From contig OX352772.1 of NCBI GenBank assembly GCA_947095535.1, forward strand, positions 164,586,615 to 164,650,614: a DNA stretch of 64,000 nt. The letters run 5' to 3'. Made by a program: the position numbers and the translations under genes. Positions 10,937-22,412 of this stretch are shown here, one piece after another (position 1 is the first letter of the stretch; each line of letters opens with the position of its first letter). This DNA comes from Poecilobothrus nobilitatus (taxonomy: Eukaryota > Arthropoda > Insecta > Diptera > Dolichopodidae). A model generated the notes under the pieces. The model was not told the DNA's origin. It saw nothing but the letters and a program-made list of their open reading frames with translations, and did not search any database.

Positions 10937-13600
10937 AGAGATAAACTCAATAAATTATATGTTGGTACAAATTCTTATGATTTTAGTGTTTTAGCTATCA
11001 CTGAAACTTGGTTTAATGATTCTTTCAAAAATGAAGAAATTCTGAATAGTAGTTGCTCAGTTTATAGGAATGATCATGATCATTTATCTACAATTTGCTC
11101 AAGGGAGGGCGGCGTGTTATTTGTTGTTAAAAGCAACTTGACTAGTACACTTATTACTACTACAACATGTCATTTGTTCAAACATCTATTCAACAAAGTA
11201 AACTTAGGTACTAATTATTTATACCTTGGTATTGTATATTTTCCTCCAAACTCTGACAATTCCTCGTATTTTTAATTTACATATATAATTAATATATAAT
11301 ATTATATATATATACTATATATATATATTAATTAATATATAATACTATAATAGCTAATATGAACAAGGATTAACTATTTTTATATTTGGCGATTTTAATC
11401 GTCCAGCTATATCTTTTGTCATGGACGACTCTGATAATTTGTTAATACCAATAAATTTTCTTGACGAAATCGATTTCGATCTTATTAGTGCTTTTTATGG
11501 TTACGATTTACAACAAATTATCAGATATCCTAACAATAACAACAAATGGCTAGATCTTGCATTTTCTAATGCATATGACAGAGTGGAGCTAAAACTTGCA
11601 AATTATGCGGATAATCTTTTTACTAACACCACTTACCATAACGCAATCATTTTTGAGTTTTCCACCTCTAGTCCTAACTTTTCCAAATCATACAATAATT
11701 AAATTGTGTATGATACATTTGATCCTAACAATAATTTAATAAATATGTACAACAATTTGGCCTTAGAATTTAAACAGAAGGCTAATCTAGCTTATAAAAA
11801 TTATGTCAATAATATTGGTAATAAAGTAATTACTGATCCCAAAAAATTCTTTGACTTCGTTAATTCAAAGCGTAAAACATTTGGTTATCCAAATTCTATG
11901 TCTAGGGATAATACTTTTTCCTCTTGCCCAATTGATATTAGTAATTTTTTGCTGATAATTTTCAAAAAGTTTATCGTCCGCAGGAATCTTTTACTAATAA
12001 CGATTCTTTAATTCTCAATTCATTAAATAACTCATACTTATTGATTTCTGATTTGTATCTTTCCGAAAGTGACATTTTCAAAGCAATTTCGACGAGTCTT
12101 GACAAGAAAAAAGGTACTAGTTCAGATTTGATCCCACCACTTTTTTTCTATAATTGGGCTGTTTACTTAACTTTTCCTTTTCATTTTATCTTTAATATTT
12201 CACTTTCCAGACGCATGGATATCTTCTTTTCTTACCCCGATTCACAAAAAAGGTGATAGAGCATTTGTTGAAAACTACCGTGGTATCGCAATTTTATCAA
12301 CTTTACCTAAATTGTTTGAAAAAATTGTTGTTGAAAAATTGCACCAATTGTTAACACAAAACTTAACGAACAACAGCATGGATTCAGAAAAGGTCGTTCT
12401 ACTATAACGAAGCTTATGATATACACATCCGAAATTCTGAATCAGATGGAAAATGGGTACCAAGTTGATGAAATCTACACAGACTTCAGTAAAGTTTTTG
12501 ATCGCATTGATCACAGCATCTTAGTAATAAAACTTACTACTTTTGGCATATCCGGTTCATTTCTCAGTTGACTCCATTCTTACCCTACAGAAAGAACTGA
12601 ATATGTTAAATTCTAAGGTATATTATCTAACAAAATCGATGTCACTTCAGGTGTACCTCAGGGTAGCCATTTAGGTCCCATTTGTTCAATATATTTATTT
12701 CTGACCTCTCCGACAATCTAGGTAATATACCACACATTGTATTTGCAAATGACTTACAAATCTATCAAGTAATTAAAGATCGTTCTGATATAATGCTTTT
12801 GCAATCAAAACGTAATAGTTTACATGAATGGTGCTCATCTAACAAATTAGAACTGAATATACAGAAATGCAAGTCCATGAGTTTTACACGTAAAAGATCT
12901 TTCATCCATTGCGACTATACAATTCAAAACCTTACCCTATAAAGGGTATAGAGTATTACTGATCTTGAAATCTTTCTTGACGATAAACTCAGTTTCATCC
13001 TACACTATGACGTCATGATATCCAGAGCATGTAAAATGTTAGGATTTATGAAAAGAAGAGCTAAAAAGTTCAACAACATAGCAGTAACAAAGTCTATCTA
13101 CTGTTCTTTAGTTCGAGCTATTCTAGAATATGGTAATATAATTTAGGATCCGGCTTTTCAAATAAATTCTAATAGAATTCAATCCGTTCAAAAGCAATTT
13201 CTGTTAGCCCTAAGAGCTCTATTTAATCCCTCTGACTATACTAATCTTCCGAGTTACTCTATTAGGCTTAAATCATTAAACATGTTAACCTTATCAGCTC
13301 GCAGACAAATTTTTTCACCTTACTTCAGCTTTGATATTTAAAAAAATAACATTAACGTTCCTTATTTAAATAGTAAATTTTTAGTTAATGTTGGGGTTAG
13401 ACATACAAGACACACTAGATTTTTAGTTGAACACACTCACAGAACTGAATACGAAAGAAATGAACCAATAAACAGTGCTGCACCAATTTTAACAAATACA
13501 GTCACCTCTTTTCTACATCCATTTAAAGAAACTCTTTTATATCTAAATTATATCAACATTTCTTTATTCAATGCCCTTACAAAACACTTTCTTTTTTTTT
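10937..13600 (+). pseudogene. Jockey/CR1-type LINE-1, ORF2 remnant (EN-RT)
   Basis: An APE-type endonuclease begins at the BEL-1 junction (LAITETWFND, then FGDFNRPAI near 11385), followed by the pre-RT linker. The reverse transcriptase shows HKKGDR...ENYRGIAIL (12240-12300), QHGFRKGRST (12370), SGVPQGS (12650) and the catalytic box at 12750. That box reads FAND instead of F/YADD, so the first catalytic Asp is lost. The C-terminal region runs to about 13570 with ACKMLGFMKRRAK and the conserved EYGNIIW. Several frameshifts, stops and an AT-microsatellite insertion (11275-11345) break it. Such proteins nick target DNA and copy LINE RNA. The N-terminus is on the far side of BEL-1 and was not found. 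Confidence 0.85.
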
Positions 13601-13774
13601 TTTTTATGTTTCAATATGCATAAAAAAATAATTATAATTTCACACTTAAACCCATAATTCTACGTGCATTTAAGTTATTACGTGCTATTAAGTTTAACTT
13701 TAGTCATAAATTTTGGTATTATTTTCATTATAGATTTAAATTTAAGTTTTTTTAGTTAATTAAATGCTAGATTG
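13601..13774 (+). other. LINE-1 3' UTR and hAT target duplication
   Basis: AT-rich sequence after the LINE coding region. Its last 8 bases, CTAGATTG (13767-13774), recur at 33674-33681 and flank the hAT candidate. Confidence 0.6.
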
Positions 13775-14021
13775 CAGAGCCGGCTCAACAGGAATTGGCG
13801 CCCTTAAGTAATTTCCATTTTAGGCGCCCTATTCCTAGTTGAAAATTAATAAATAAAAAGCGTAATAAAAAATAACCAAAATTAAACCTTAAATATGAAA
13901 GCATTAAAGAAGATACATTTAATTATAAAGAAAAAATTAAATTATTTACAAAAATTCAGAAAACAGAAATAAATTTAAGAACATCGAAATCCAAAATAGA
14001 GACAAAGGAGAATACCTCCAA

Positions 14022-14097
14022 GATCCCGGAAATAGTTTTTGCTAATAAAAAAATCCCGGAAACTCGAAATCGCGGAACTTCAAATCCCGGAAATGTT
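14022..14097. repeat. Short degenerate repeats (AAATCCCGGAAA-like)
   Basis: Four imperfect copies of a 10-12-bp motif around 'atcccggaaa' or 'aatcgcgga' lie within 80 bp inside the hAT left part. Function unknown. Confidence 0.5.
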
Positions 14098-14156
14098 TTT
14101 CTTTGCATATAATAAAATCTCAGTATTTTTGTTCTTGTTTCTCGGTTTGTTTCTTA

Positions 14157-16208
14157 TTTCTTTATTTATTTATTTTTTTTTGCGAGGGTAGTGGGAATCA
14201 TCGAAAGACACTATAGAGGAGTGTAAACGAGCACGAGTCCTCTATGAGTGTGTGGGACTTTAACCCGCTAAACACCACCTCCTTTTTTTGACCATACGAC
14301 CTTTAGTACTAGTGTAGGTTATACGACCTTTAGTACTAGTGTACTGCCTAGTCAGAGAAAGTTGAGTTAGCGAATGAAAATAGATTTCAAATTGGCAGGC
14401 ATATTGTGAACAAAGTTGTTAATATTCACTTTGAATATTTGCACGTTGTAAATGTAATCATCACCAATTCTGGCAAACGCATGAGGTGGAAGATGGTTCA
14501 ACATTCGCGATGTTCGTACTACAAACGAATTTCCATACGCCAAATTATGCCATCTGGCATAATAATATATGCCAATTAAAAATTAACGAAATATGCCAAT
14601 TTGAACTACATAGGTATGGGCCACAGAGACTGCCCTTGTTTCTCTTTGGAATGCTTTGAGAGTAGGCATCAAACTTTTAATCTAGTTAGAACGCGACCCT
14701 ATAAGGTATCTATAAAACAGGGTAAGTGTTCCTGTTAGGTGCAGGAGACCGAGTGGACAGAGCGTATTGGGATCGTTTATTAGACGAATTGCTCTATTTT
14801 GCACTTTATCTAGAAATCCCAATGCCGTTTTGGAGGTTCCTGTCCAAATATGTGCATTGCACTCCATCTTTGGTTTTATATATGTTTTATAGATATTTAG
14901 GAGATCAGAAAATGAAAAGTAGGCTTTACAACGATACAGGAAATCCATACACCTAGCTGCATTTTTAGCTATACCAAAAATATGATTGGACCAAGTTAAT
15001 TTTTGATTTAGCTCCATGCCTAAGATGTTGACCCGCAAGTTGCAAAACCCTTGAAAAGTTAAAGTTGAGATTGAAGTGTTTCTTTTCCGAGAGACTACAG
15101 CACTGAGTTTTCTTAGAGTTAAAATCGACTCTATTGATCTTGCCCCAATTAGAAATTTTGTGCAAGTCGAGATTCAGCTCAACCGAAATTATGCAAAATT
15201 TGCAAAACGTTTGCAAAATTATGGATTGGATTGGAGGTTAAACTTAAAAGATCGTTTATAAATATTAACTTTTTTTGGGGATGGAATGTATGTGCCCTGT
15301 CTTCCACTGGGTAGGATATCAAGCCGAAGAGAGGGATAAATGGAAGAGGTTTCGCAATAGTAGAAAAAGTATTTTTTAAAACTATGGCAGTAATGCCATC
15401 CGGACCGACTGACTGTTTTGTATCCAAATTTTTAAGAGCTTTAAGAACTGCACGAGTTCTGAAAGAAATTCTACCTGAGGAGCAATTAACCTTGGGAAGA
15501 ATGCATAGTATTTGTGTTGGCTGGGGCAATCTTGGGTTGGAGATGAAATCTGTTTTTTATTTGGGAACGGATTTCGTCATTGTTATCAACCAAAAGCGGG
15601 GCGAAGAACCGCCAATTTAACCGTTAAGGCTCTTAGCAGAAGTCCAAAAAGATTTGCTATTTTTAGGAAGATGCAAAAGTTATCTTCTCAACCGTCTGTT
15701 GTACAAGAACTTTTGCTTTTTGATAACTCTCCTACACCAGTTTCCAACTACGATATAGCTCGCTCTATTAGCTTCACTCCTATCACTCTTGCAGATTTGA
15801 AAAGCTTCCGCCTCTTTAGATATTGTATTTGCACAAATGCGATTAAACCAGAATTTGGGTGGCCTTTTAATACTTTTCATAGAGTGAGCTTATATAGGCT
15901 CTCATCTCTAGAAGAATTATATTACTAATCGCATTGGTTGTAAAGTCAATATTTCTGTTGCTAAAGCACAAAGACCAATCAAAAGCTTTAAAAAATTCGG
16001 TTAAACCTTCTCAGTTAGCATGGTTATAACGCCATACTATTTTAATTGGGAAAGGTCTTCGACTGGTCTGAGTGCTAACCTCGAAGCTAGTATTAACCAA
16101 GCGGTGGTCGGAACAACCAAGAGGAGAGCTAACCTTGTATTTCTCAGGATGTGTAGTCAGAAACAGATCCAGGAGATGACCAATCTGGTCTACACGGTCG
16201 GGAATTAA
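14157..16208 (-). pseudogene. Jockey-type LINE-2, 5'-truncated, EN-RT remnant
   Basis: Read on the minus strand. The end of an endonuclease (16208-16020: HLLDLFLTTHPEKYK, SPLGCSDHRLV) leads into the pre-RT linker (PPKFWFNRICANTI near 15860). RT pieces follow (KQSVGPDGITAIVLKN near 15400, and the catalytic box near 15210 as FANV instead of FADD). The RT C-terminal region (15038-14682: LTWSNHI, YIKPKMEC, VQNRAIRLI) and a tail to about 14360 with YGNSFVVRTSRMLNHLP complete it. An internal deletion removes part of the RT palm between about 15216 and 15330. The 3' UTR contains the block at 14187-14290 and ends in an A-rich, (AAAT)n-like tail at about 14157-14186, the expected LINE 3' end. Confidence 0.8.
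14283..14342. repeat. Two tandem 26-bp repeats in the LINE-2 3' UTR
   Basis: The motif ATACGACCTTTAGTACTAGT, ending in GTA, occurs at about 14285 and again at about 14311 with only a few intervening bases. Confidence 0.7.
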
Positions 16209-16787
16209 ATTAAAAATTCAAAACCATTCTTATGAATTATGATTTTTATATTTTTATTGCTTTGTTACTTCGTTCTATATATATCGTTCTATTTCTATAC
16301 TAGTATACTATATAGGAAAATCAAATAGTATAGGTAGCTATAATTTTTATATCAGTCTCTTTTAATTGTTCGTAGAGTAAAGAGGTTTAAGTATATAGTA
16401 TTTATTTCATAAATAAATTCTAATAAAATATTTATTATTTGAAATTTTGAAATTATTTGGTTAAAATAAAAAAGAATTTAATACAATATATATACTCATT
16501 ATTATTATTAAGAAACGGTAAATTTATAATAAAACGAACAGCTGCAAATTTGTTATTGAATTTTTAATTTTTTTCTTTTTTTCTCTTATCAATAATAAAC
16601 AATCAAATATTTTTATTTTTAATTTTTTAAATAAACAACAACAATAAGTTAACAATGCTGGTGGTTGACCATTAATATAAAAATTTTTAAATTTGAAATA
16701 TTTATTTTTTTTTTATTTTTTTATTTATCATTAATTATTCTACAAATTAAAATAATTAAAAAAAAAAAAAAGTTTTAAATATGGGGA
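16209..16787. other. hAT interior, non-coding, with a repeat shared with 33335-33480
   Basis: No gene. The stretch 16234-16360 (TTATGA...GTTACTTCGTTCTAT...AGCTATAATTTTTATAT) is a diverged copy of 33348-33450 in the same orientation. The remainder is A/T homopolymer-rich. Confidence 0.5.
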
Positions 16788-18000
16788 CTTCGCTGTGGGG
16801 TCCAAACTTTCCAATTTCTTTTTGATGACTGCGTGGGGAATTTCTTCCCAGTCTCTCAAGCCGGTAAAACAAAAAATTCAGTGATAAACCTAGCATTGAT
16901 TTTTTTAATCAACAAAATTACCCACAACTTCCACAAACTCAAAAATTAAACAAAAAAGAGCCAAAATTCATCATAATAAAATCGGCTGATCCTAACAAAA
17001 ATCTAACAAGCCATAGTATAATTATTATCGAGAAATATTTGGAACAAGTCTCCAAGCAGTTTAGAGCAAGTTACAATAGGGAAGGTAATTTAATACTTGA
17101 AACAGTTTTGATGCTGTTTCAAGTATTAAATTACCTTCCCTATTAGCCGATATAGCCGAAAAATTTTTGAAAAAAAAAGAAACTAGGAGAAATTGACGTT
17201 ATTATAGAATATCTTAATTATCGTAATCACTCACAAGGACTATTTTTTCCCGCGATTTAATAAATCTTTCCGATGATGAAATTCTACAAGCTCCAAAAAA
17301 TAAAAATGAGGACATAGTGAGCATATATAGATTTAAAAACCGCAACACTAATTCAAACAACAAAGAGGAATCTTATAAAGGCTGCATCAATATAACATTT
17401 GAGCAAAGTGAACCTCCTAAAGAAGTAAAAGTGTGCTTCTTGCTATTTTAAGTTAGAATATATTATTCAGCGCCAATGCGTTGTTCTACATGCTATCGCT
17501 TAAATCATAGAGTTAAAAATTGTAGGACGCCTGTGTCTCAATGTGGGAAATGTGGCATAAATATAAATCCAAATGAAATAGAAGTTCACCAACAATCTTG
17601 CGATAAGATTAACTGCATTAACTATGAAGCACCAGGGTTTGAAAATAGAGATCTATCATCTAGCACAGTGACAAAAATTGTCAAGCATATTTAGGAGAAA
17701 AAGAGCTAATGAAAATAAAAACAGATCTTCAAATAACTAGAAAGGAAGCTCTCGAGAAATTTCAAGCAATTAATGTAGCTGAACAGAACACATATGCATC
17801 TACCTCCAGAAATTCATAAATAAATGATCAGAATAAAACAAATATAGTAAACAAAAATCAAATACAAGAAGAAATAGAATACATCAAATTTAAAAAACCT
17901 TCACAAATAGATCCAATCATAGAAATTAACAATACAAATAAAAACGAAGCAATCGTTGACAAAAAAACCAGAGCTTTATAAGCCTAAAGGCGATAATAGT
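16788..18000 (+). pseudogene. I-clade LINE ORF1 (Gag-like, CCHC)
   Basis: Broken frames encode an I/Jockey-type ORF1. A KFIIIKSADPNKNLTSHS region (about 16965-17020) resembles the RRM-like part that precedes the knuckles. A 31-bp inverted duplication interrupts it, then text of the type GCINITFEQSEPPKEV follows. The zinc-knuckle domain comes next: RCSTCYRLNHRVKNC and CGKCGININPNEIEVHQQSC at 17476-17640. ORF1 proteins bind element RNA and form the RNP. Downstream sequence to about 18000 is Lys/Asn-rich and full of stops. The 5' end near 16788 follows an A run. Confidence 0.75.
17075..17144. repeat. Perfect 31-bp inverted duplication in ORF1
   Basis: 17075-17105 and 17114-17144 are exact reverse complements (31 bp) around an 8-nt loop TTTTGATG. 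The second arm disrupts the reading frame. Confidence 0.97.
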
Positions 18001-18239
18001 AACACAAAAGGAATAGATGAGCAAAGATAAATAATCCACCCCGTTACTTCAAAAAACCAAAAAATGAAAAATTTTTAGAAAAAAAAAAAAAAAAAAAAAA
18101 CCGCAAACCATAAATACAGTACTACAAAAACACATGGAAGATCTAATAGAATTCGATGATACTATGTTAGTCTCAAACGATATAAAAACATCTATATAAC
18201 TAATTAAACATTACCAATAGAAATAACTAAAACACAGTA

Positions 18240-18900
18240 ACGTACTTTTTTGATTATGCTGGATTTCAATTAAATTATTCAATGGAATATTGCAGGACTA
18301 AGATATAATTCAGAATACCTTGATATAACAAAGTTTAAGCCAGCTATTTTAGCTATTCAGAAAACCAATATCCAGAATAATGACTCAATGAAGAGTTATA
18401 AAAACTACATTTGTCATTTACCACCATCTTCCTCCAGAATAGGAGGTGTTGGATTTCTCATCAAAAATTATTTGAACTTTACACCAATATCCATAAATTC
18501 TACTCCATAACAATAGTCCAACGCTTCTCAGCACAAAAGGGTCCTTTACGTGAACTGATTTATCAATAGCAGATCAAACAATAGCCAATAAACTCTACTG
18601 GAAAACCGTAGAGAATCCTAAACAGCAAGATCACATTCCCATACTCATAAACACTTCTAAACCTTTAATAAACAACAGCCAGGTGTTATCTCAAACAATT
18701 AATATAAAACCCATTAAAATCCACAACAGATACCATACAAAAACCGCCAAATGGGATAAATTTCAAATGGAGGTGGAAAAAGGACTGGCATCTATAACCA
18801 AAACAAATAACACAAATAAAGACGCCGCTACATTAGTTGAGGTATTTAGAAATGCTGCTAACTCATCGCTAAAAAAAAATTAAAATATACTTAAATAGGG
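18240..18900 (+). pseudogene. I-clade LINE ORF2, endonuclease remnant
   Basis: Starts with QWNIAGLRYNSEYL, the usual opening of an I-clade APE endonuclease (N of the active site kept). It continues with ILAIQKTN (E expected, Q seen) and the GGVGFLI segment. A deletion then jumps to DHIPILI (the SDHxPI catalytic motif with its Ser changed) and the post-EN linker up to 18883. Reverse transcriptase does not follow: a SINE and microsatellites take its place. Confidence 0.75.
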
Positions 18901-19029
18901 GAATAAGCCTATAAGCGCAGTGGTTAAGTCGCCAACCTTTCAATCGAAGGGTCTTGGGTTCAAACCCCGGTCAGCTCATAAATAAAAAATATGAAGTACT
19001 TTTATATCGTAATAATGCATATCGTATAA

Positions 19030-19860
<831 letters not shown>

Positions 19861-19879
19861 ATAATAACAGCCGCTACAG

Positions 19880-20752
19880 TGAGAGTGGGGGTTGCCTTCA
19901 ATAATTACCTCATGTAGTAATATATATACATGTTGTAACTGTTGTGCCCAAACCAATACTCAGTGCTTTTTCGAAATTAAAAGCAGATATCGGGCCACTA
20001 ATCAAATATATACAGATGCTACAAACACGGAAGAAGGGGTGGCTTTTGGCATAGTTAATGAATCCGAGACTCTCAGCGGAAAACAGATGAACTATACAAC
20101 CACAATTTATAATGCCGAACTTCATGCAGTATATGAAGCTATAAACTTAGCCAAAAATCAAAATGGAAACACAAACATCTATTCAGATAGCTTAAGTTCT
20201 ATCAATGCTATAAAAAAAGGGTCTCTTAAAGAGCAAATTATTAATAACATAAAGCATATAATTAATACAAACAAAGGGAAAATAAGAATCTTTTGAATCC
20301 CTGGTCACTTTAATATCAGTGGCAATGAAGCAGCAGATGAAGATGCAAAAAAAGCAGTTAAACAACCATTAGAAAAAAGCTTATCATTGGCTTTTAATCA
20401 ATTTAAAAAGTATATAAAAGATTTAAATTTTAAAATGAAGCAAATAAGTTGGAATAATAGTGACACTCTAATCAAGGAAGTATATCCTGAAATTAAGCAC
20501 ATGGAATATAAAAATATGGGAAAACTTGAAAGAAATATAGGTATTAAGGTTATGAGGATAAGATTGGAAAAAACGTTGGCGACACATAAATATATTTATG
20601 AGAAACATAAAAGAGAAACATAAACTCAACATAAAGGAGGAACCTGTTGTGAGTTTTGTCATCAAACACTGACTATCAGGCACATTATGTTGGAATGTCC
20701 AAACCAAATTTGGAAGATATCATTAGAAAACCTTAAATGTCAACATAAAGAT
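19880..20752 (+). pseudogene. I-clade LINE ORF2, RNase H and C-terminus
   Basis: An RNase H domain of the I-clade type has all acidic residues in place: TDAT (about 20017), Glu in YNAELHAVYEA (20110), Asp in IYSDSLSSIN (20180) and Asp in SGNEAADEDA (20330), with the WIPGH motif preceded by a stop codon. The C-terminal part includes the CEFCHQTLTIRHIMLECP finger (20650-20700). BEL-2 has inserted at 20752, and the frame resumes briefly at 30313. RNase H degrades the RNA template during target-primed synthesis and is typical of the I clade. Confidence 0.82.
20749..20752. repeat. BEL-2 target-site duplication, left (GATG)
   Basis: GATG directly precedes the LTR start TGTTCGG and recurs at 30309-30312 right after the 3' LTR. 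Confidence 0.7.
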
Positions 20753-21597
20753 GTGTTCGGTCATGATCCAGCACATACAATCTGAAAGGAAAATAACACA
20801 AAGAATCATATTGATTTAATAAAAAAAATGCATGCTACTTATCTGAGTAAAGGTGAATCCTGGTTCCTCAGTGATGGTTGGGTCCTGGTGGCAATCAACA
20901 TGCAGCACCTTGAAACATCATCCATATTTTTTGTTTACATATCTAAAATTCTAAAAATTAAAAATATCTAAAATTTTGTACATAAAAAAATTTGTTTTTA
21001 AAAAAAGTATTATTGATACTTACATTAATTGTCAAAACCAATCAAATTCACAATGTTAGATAGAAATTGTCAAAATATAATTGTTTTAATTTTGGGACAC
21101 AAGATGCCAGTTACATTAACTAAAATTAATTTAATTCACAATAATTTCATATTCTTTATATATTCAATAAGTTAACTCTTTATGTACACTACATATGTTT
21201 TTTATATACTTTATTTTACTTTGTTACTTTTTATTTTATTATATACTTTAATTCAAGATTACTGAACTTGGGTTAAACGTTAATCTTGAACCGTTTAACT
21301 CAAGTTTATATAAACCCAAATTTTATGAATTTTAATTTAATCGCTATCGTAGAGCCGTAAGAAAATTATTGAAATAAAATAAGTAAAATAATTGGAAATA
21401 AAACAGTGCGTTTTTAATTTAAGAACTTAAATAACAGTGTGTTATTTTTAAACTCAGTGAATTTACATTTATTTTTATTAAATTGAGTTAAACATTGAAC
21501 TTACATTTTTTTTATCAGAGTGAATTTAAACATTGAAACATTTTAACATTAAACATTGAAACAAAAATTTTTTTTTGTATTTATGTTTTAAACAAAC
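20753..21597 (+). repeat. BEL-2 5' LTR
   Basis: About 845 bp from TGTTCGGTCATGATCC to TTTTAAACAAACA. Matches 28144-30308 apart from point changes, a short GAGTA expansion, a 10-bp micro-inversion (near 21262) and a HINE insertion in the 3' copy. Confidence 0.9.
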
Positions 21598-21602
21598 ATT
21601 TT

Positions 21603-21619
21603 TTGGTCCTTCGAGCCGG
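21603..21619 (+). promoter_or_regulatory. BEL-2 primer-binding site (tRNA-Tyr type)
   Basis: TGGTCCTTCGAGCCGGA is identical to the BEL-1 primer site. A spacer of five or six T lies between it and the LTR. Confidence 0.85.
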
Positions 21620-22412
21620 ATAAATTTAAATCAATTTATATTACATAAATTTAAAATCAATAAAAAAAAAAAAAGAATAAAAAAAAAAAAAAAAAGGTTT
21701 TCAAAATAAGTTTAAATTAAAGGATTTGTGACTGTAATTGTATTCAAGTGAACCAAGTGAACGAAGTAAAATATATATTATATATATATTTAGAATATAT
21801 AAACATATTTTATTAGTGTGTAAAAATACATTAATATATATAATTACCAAACGTGTGTAAAACGGTTACGGTTACAGAACGGTCAAAAATAGATCGCGAG
21901 GGAAGCCAAGAAGGCAGAAGCAACAAAGTAAGTCCTTCAATTTTTAGTATCTTTATCTTTTAATAAAAAAAAAATACATTTTTTAAAATACAATATTTAT
22001 ACACATACATATACAACCACATATAACATCTAAAACCACATACATATTTTTTTTTGGACAAAAATCAACAGTATTCATACATATTTTTCTTTGAAACAAA
22101 ATACAACATATATATACATATTATATACATAAAAGGCATACATACATATTTTTGTGGGAAAAATCAACAGTGCGTTTATTTTTTTTTTTTTTTTATATAT
22201 ATATTTTTTTTAAATTAAACTTTTTTTATATATATTTTTTTTAAAAATACATAACATATATATATATATTGGCATAGGTAAAGGGATAAGCTATAAAACA
22301 TATACATAGCATATTTAGGAAAGATTTTTTGCATTGATTATATAAAAAAAAAAAGTGGCAAGGATTTTTAGCATATTAAATACATAATCATATTATATAT
22401 TTTTTGAAATAT
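21620..22412 (+). other. BEL-2 leader
   Basis: Untranslated, very AT-rich, with ACATAC-rich runs and no reading frame of note up to the gag start. Confidence 0.7.

Noticed and set aside
14726..16208. Plus-strand frames of 60-138 codons
   Set aside because: Opposite-strand shadows of LINE-2, whose RT and EN motifs read on the minus strand.
18904..18977. Functional tRNA gene
   Set aside because: A and B boxes are present but the acceptor stem does not pair and the anticodon stem is weak; followed by (AAT)n as in SINEs.
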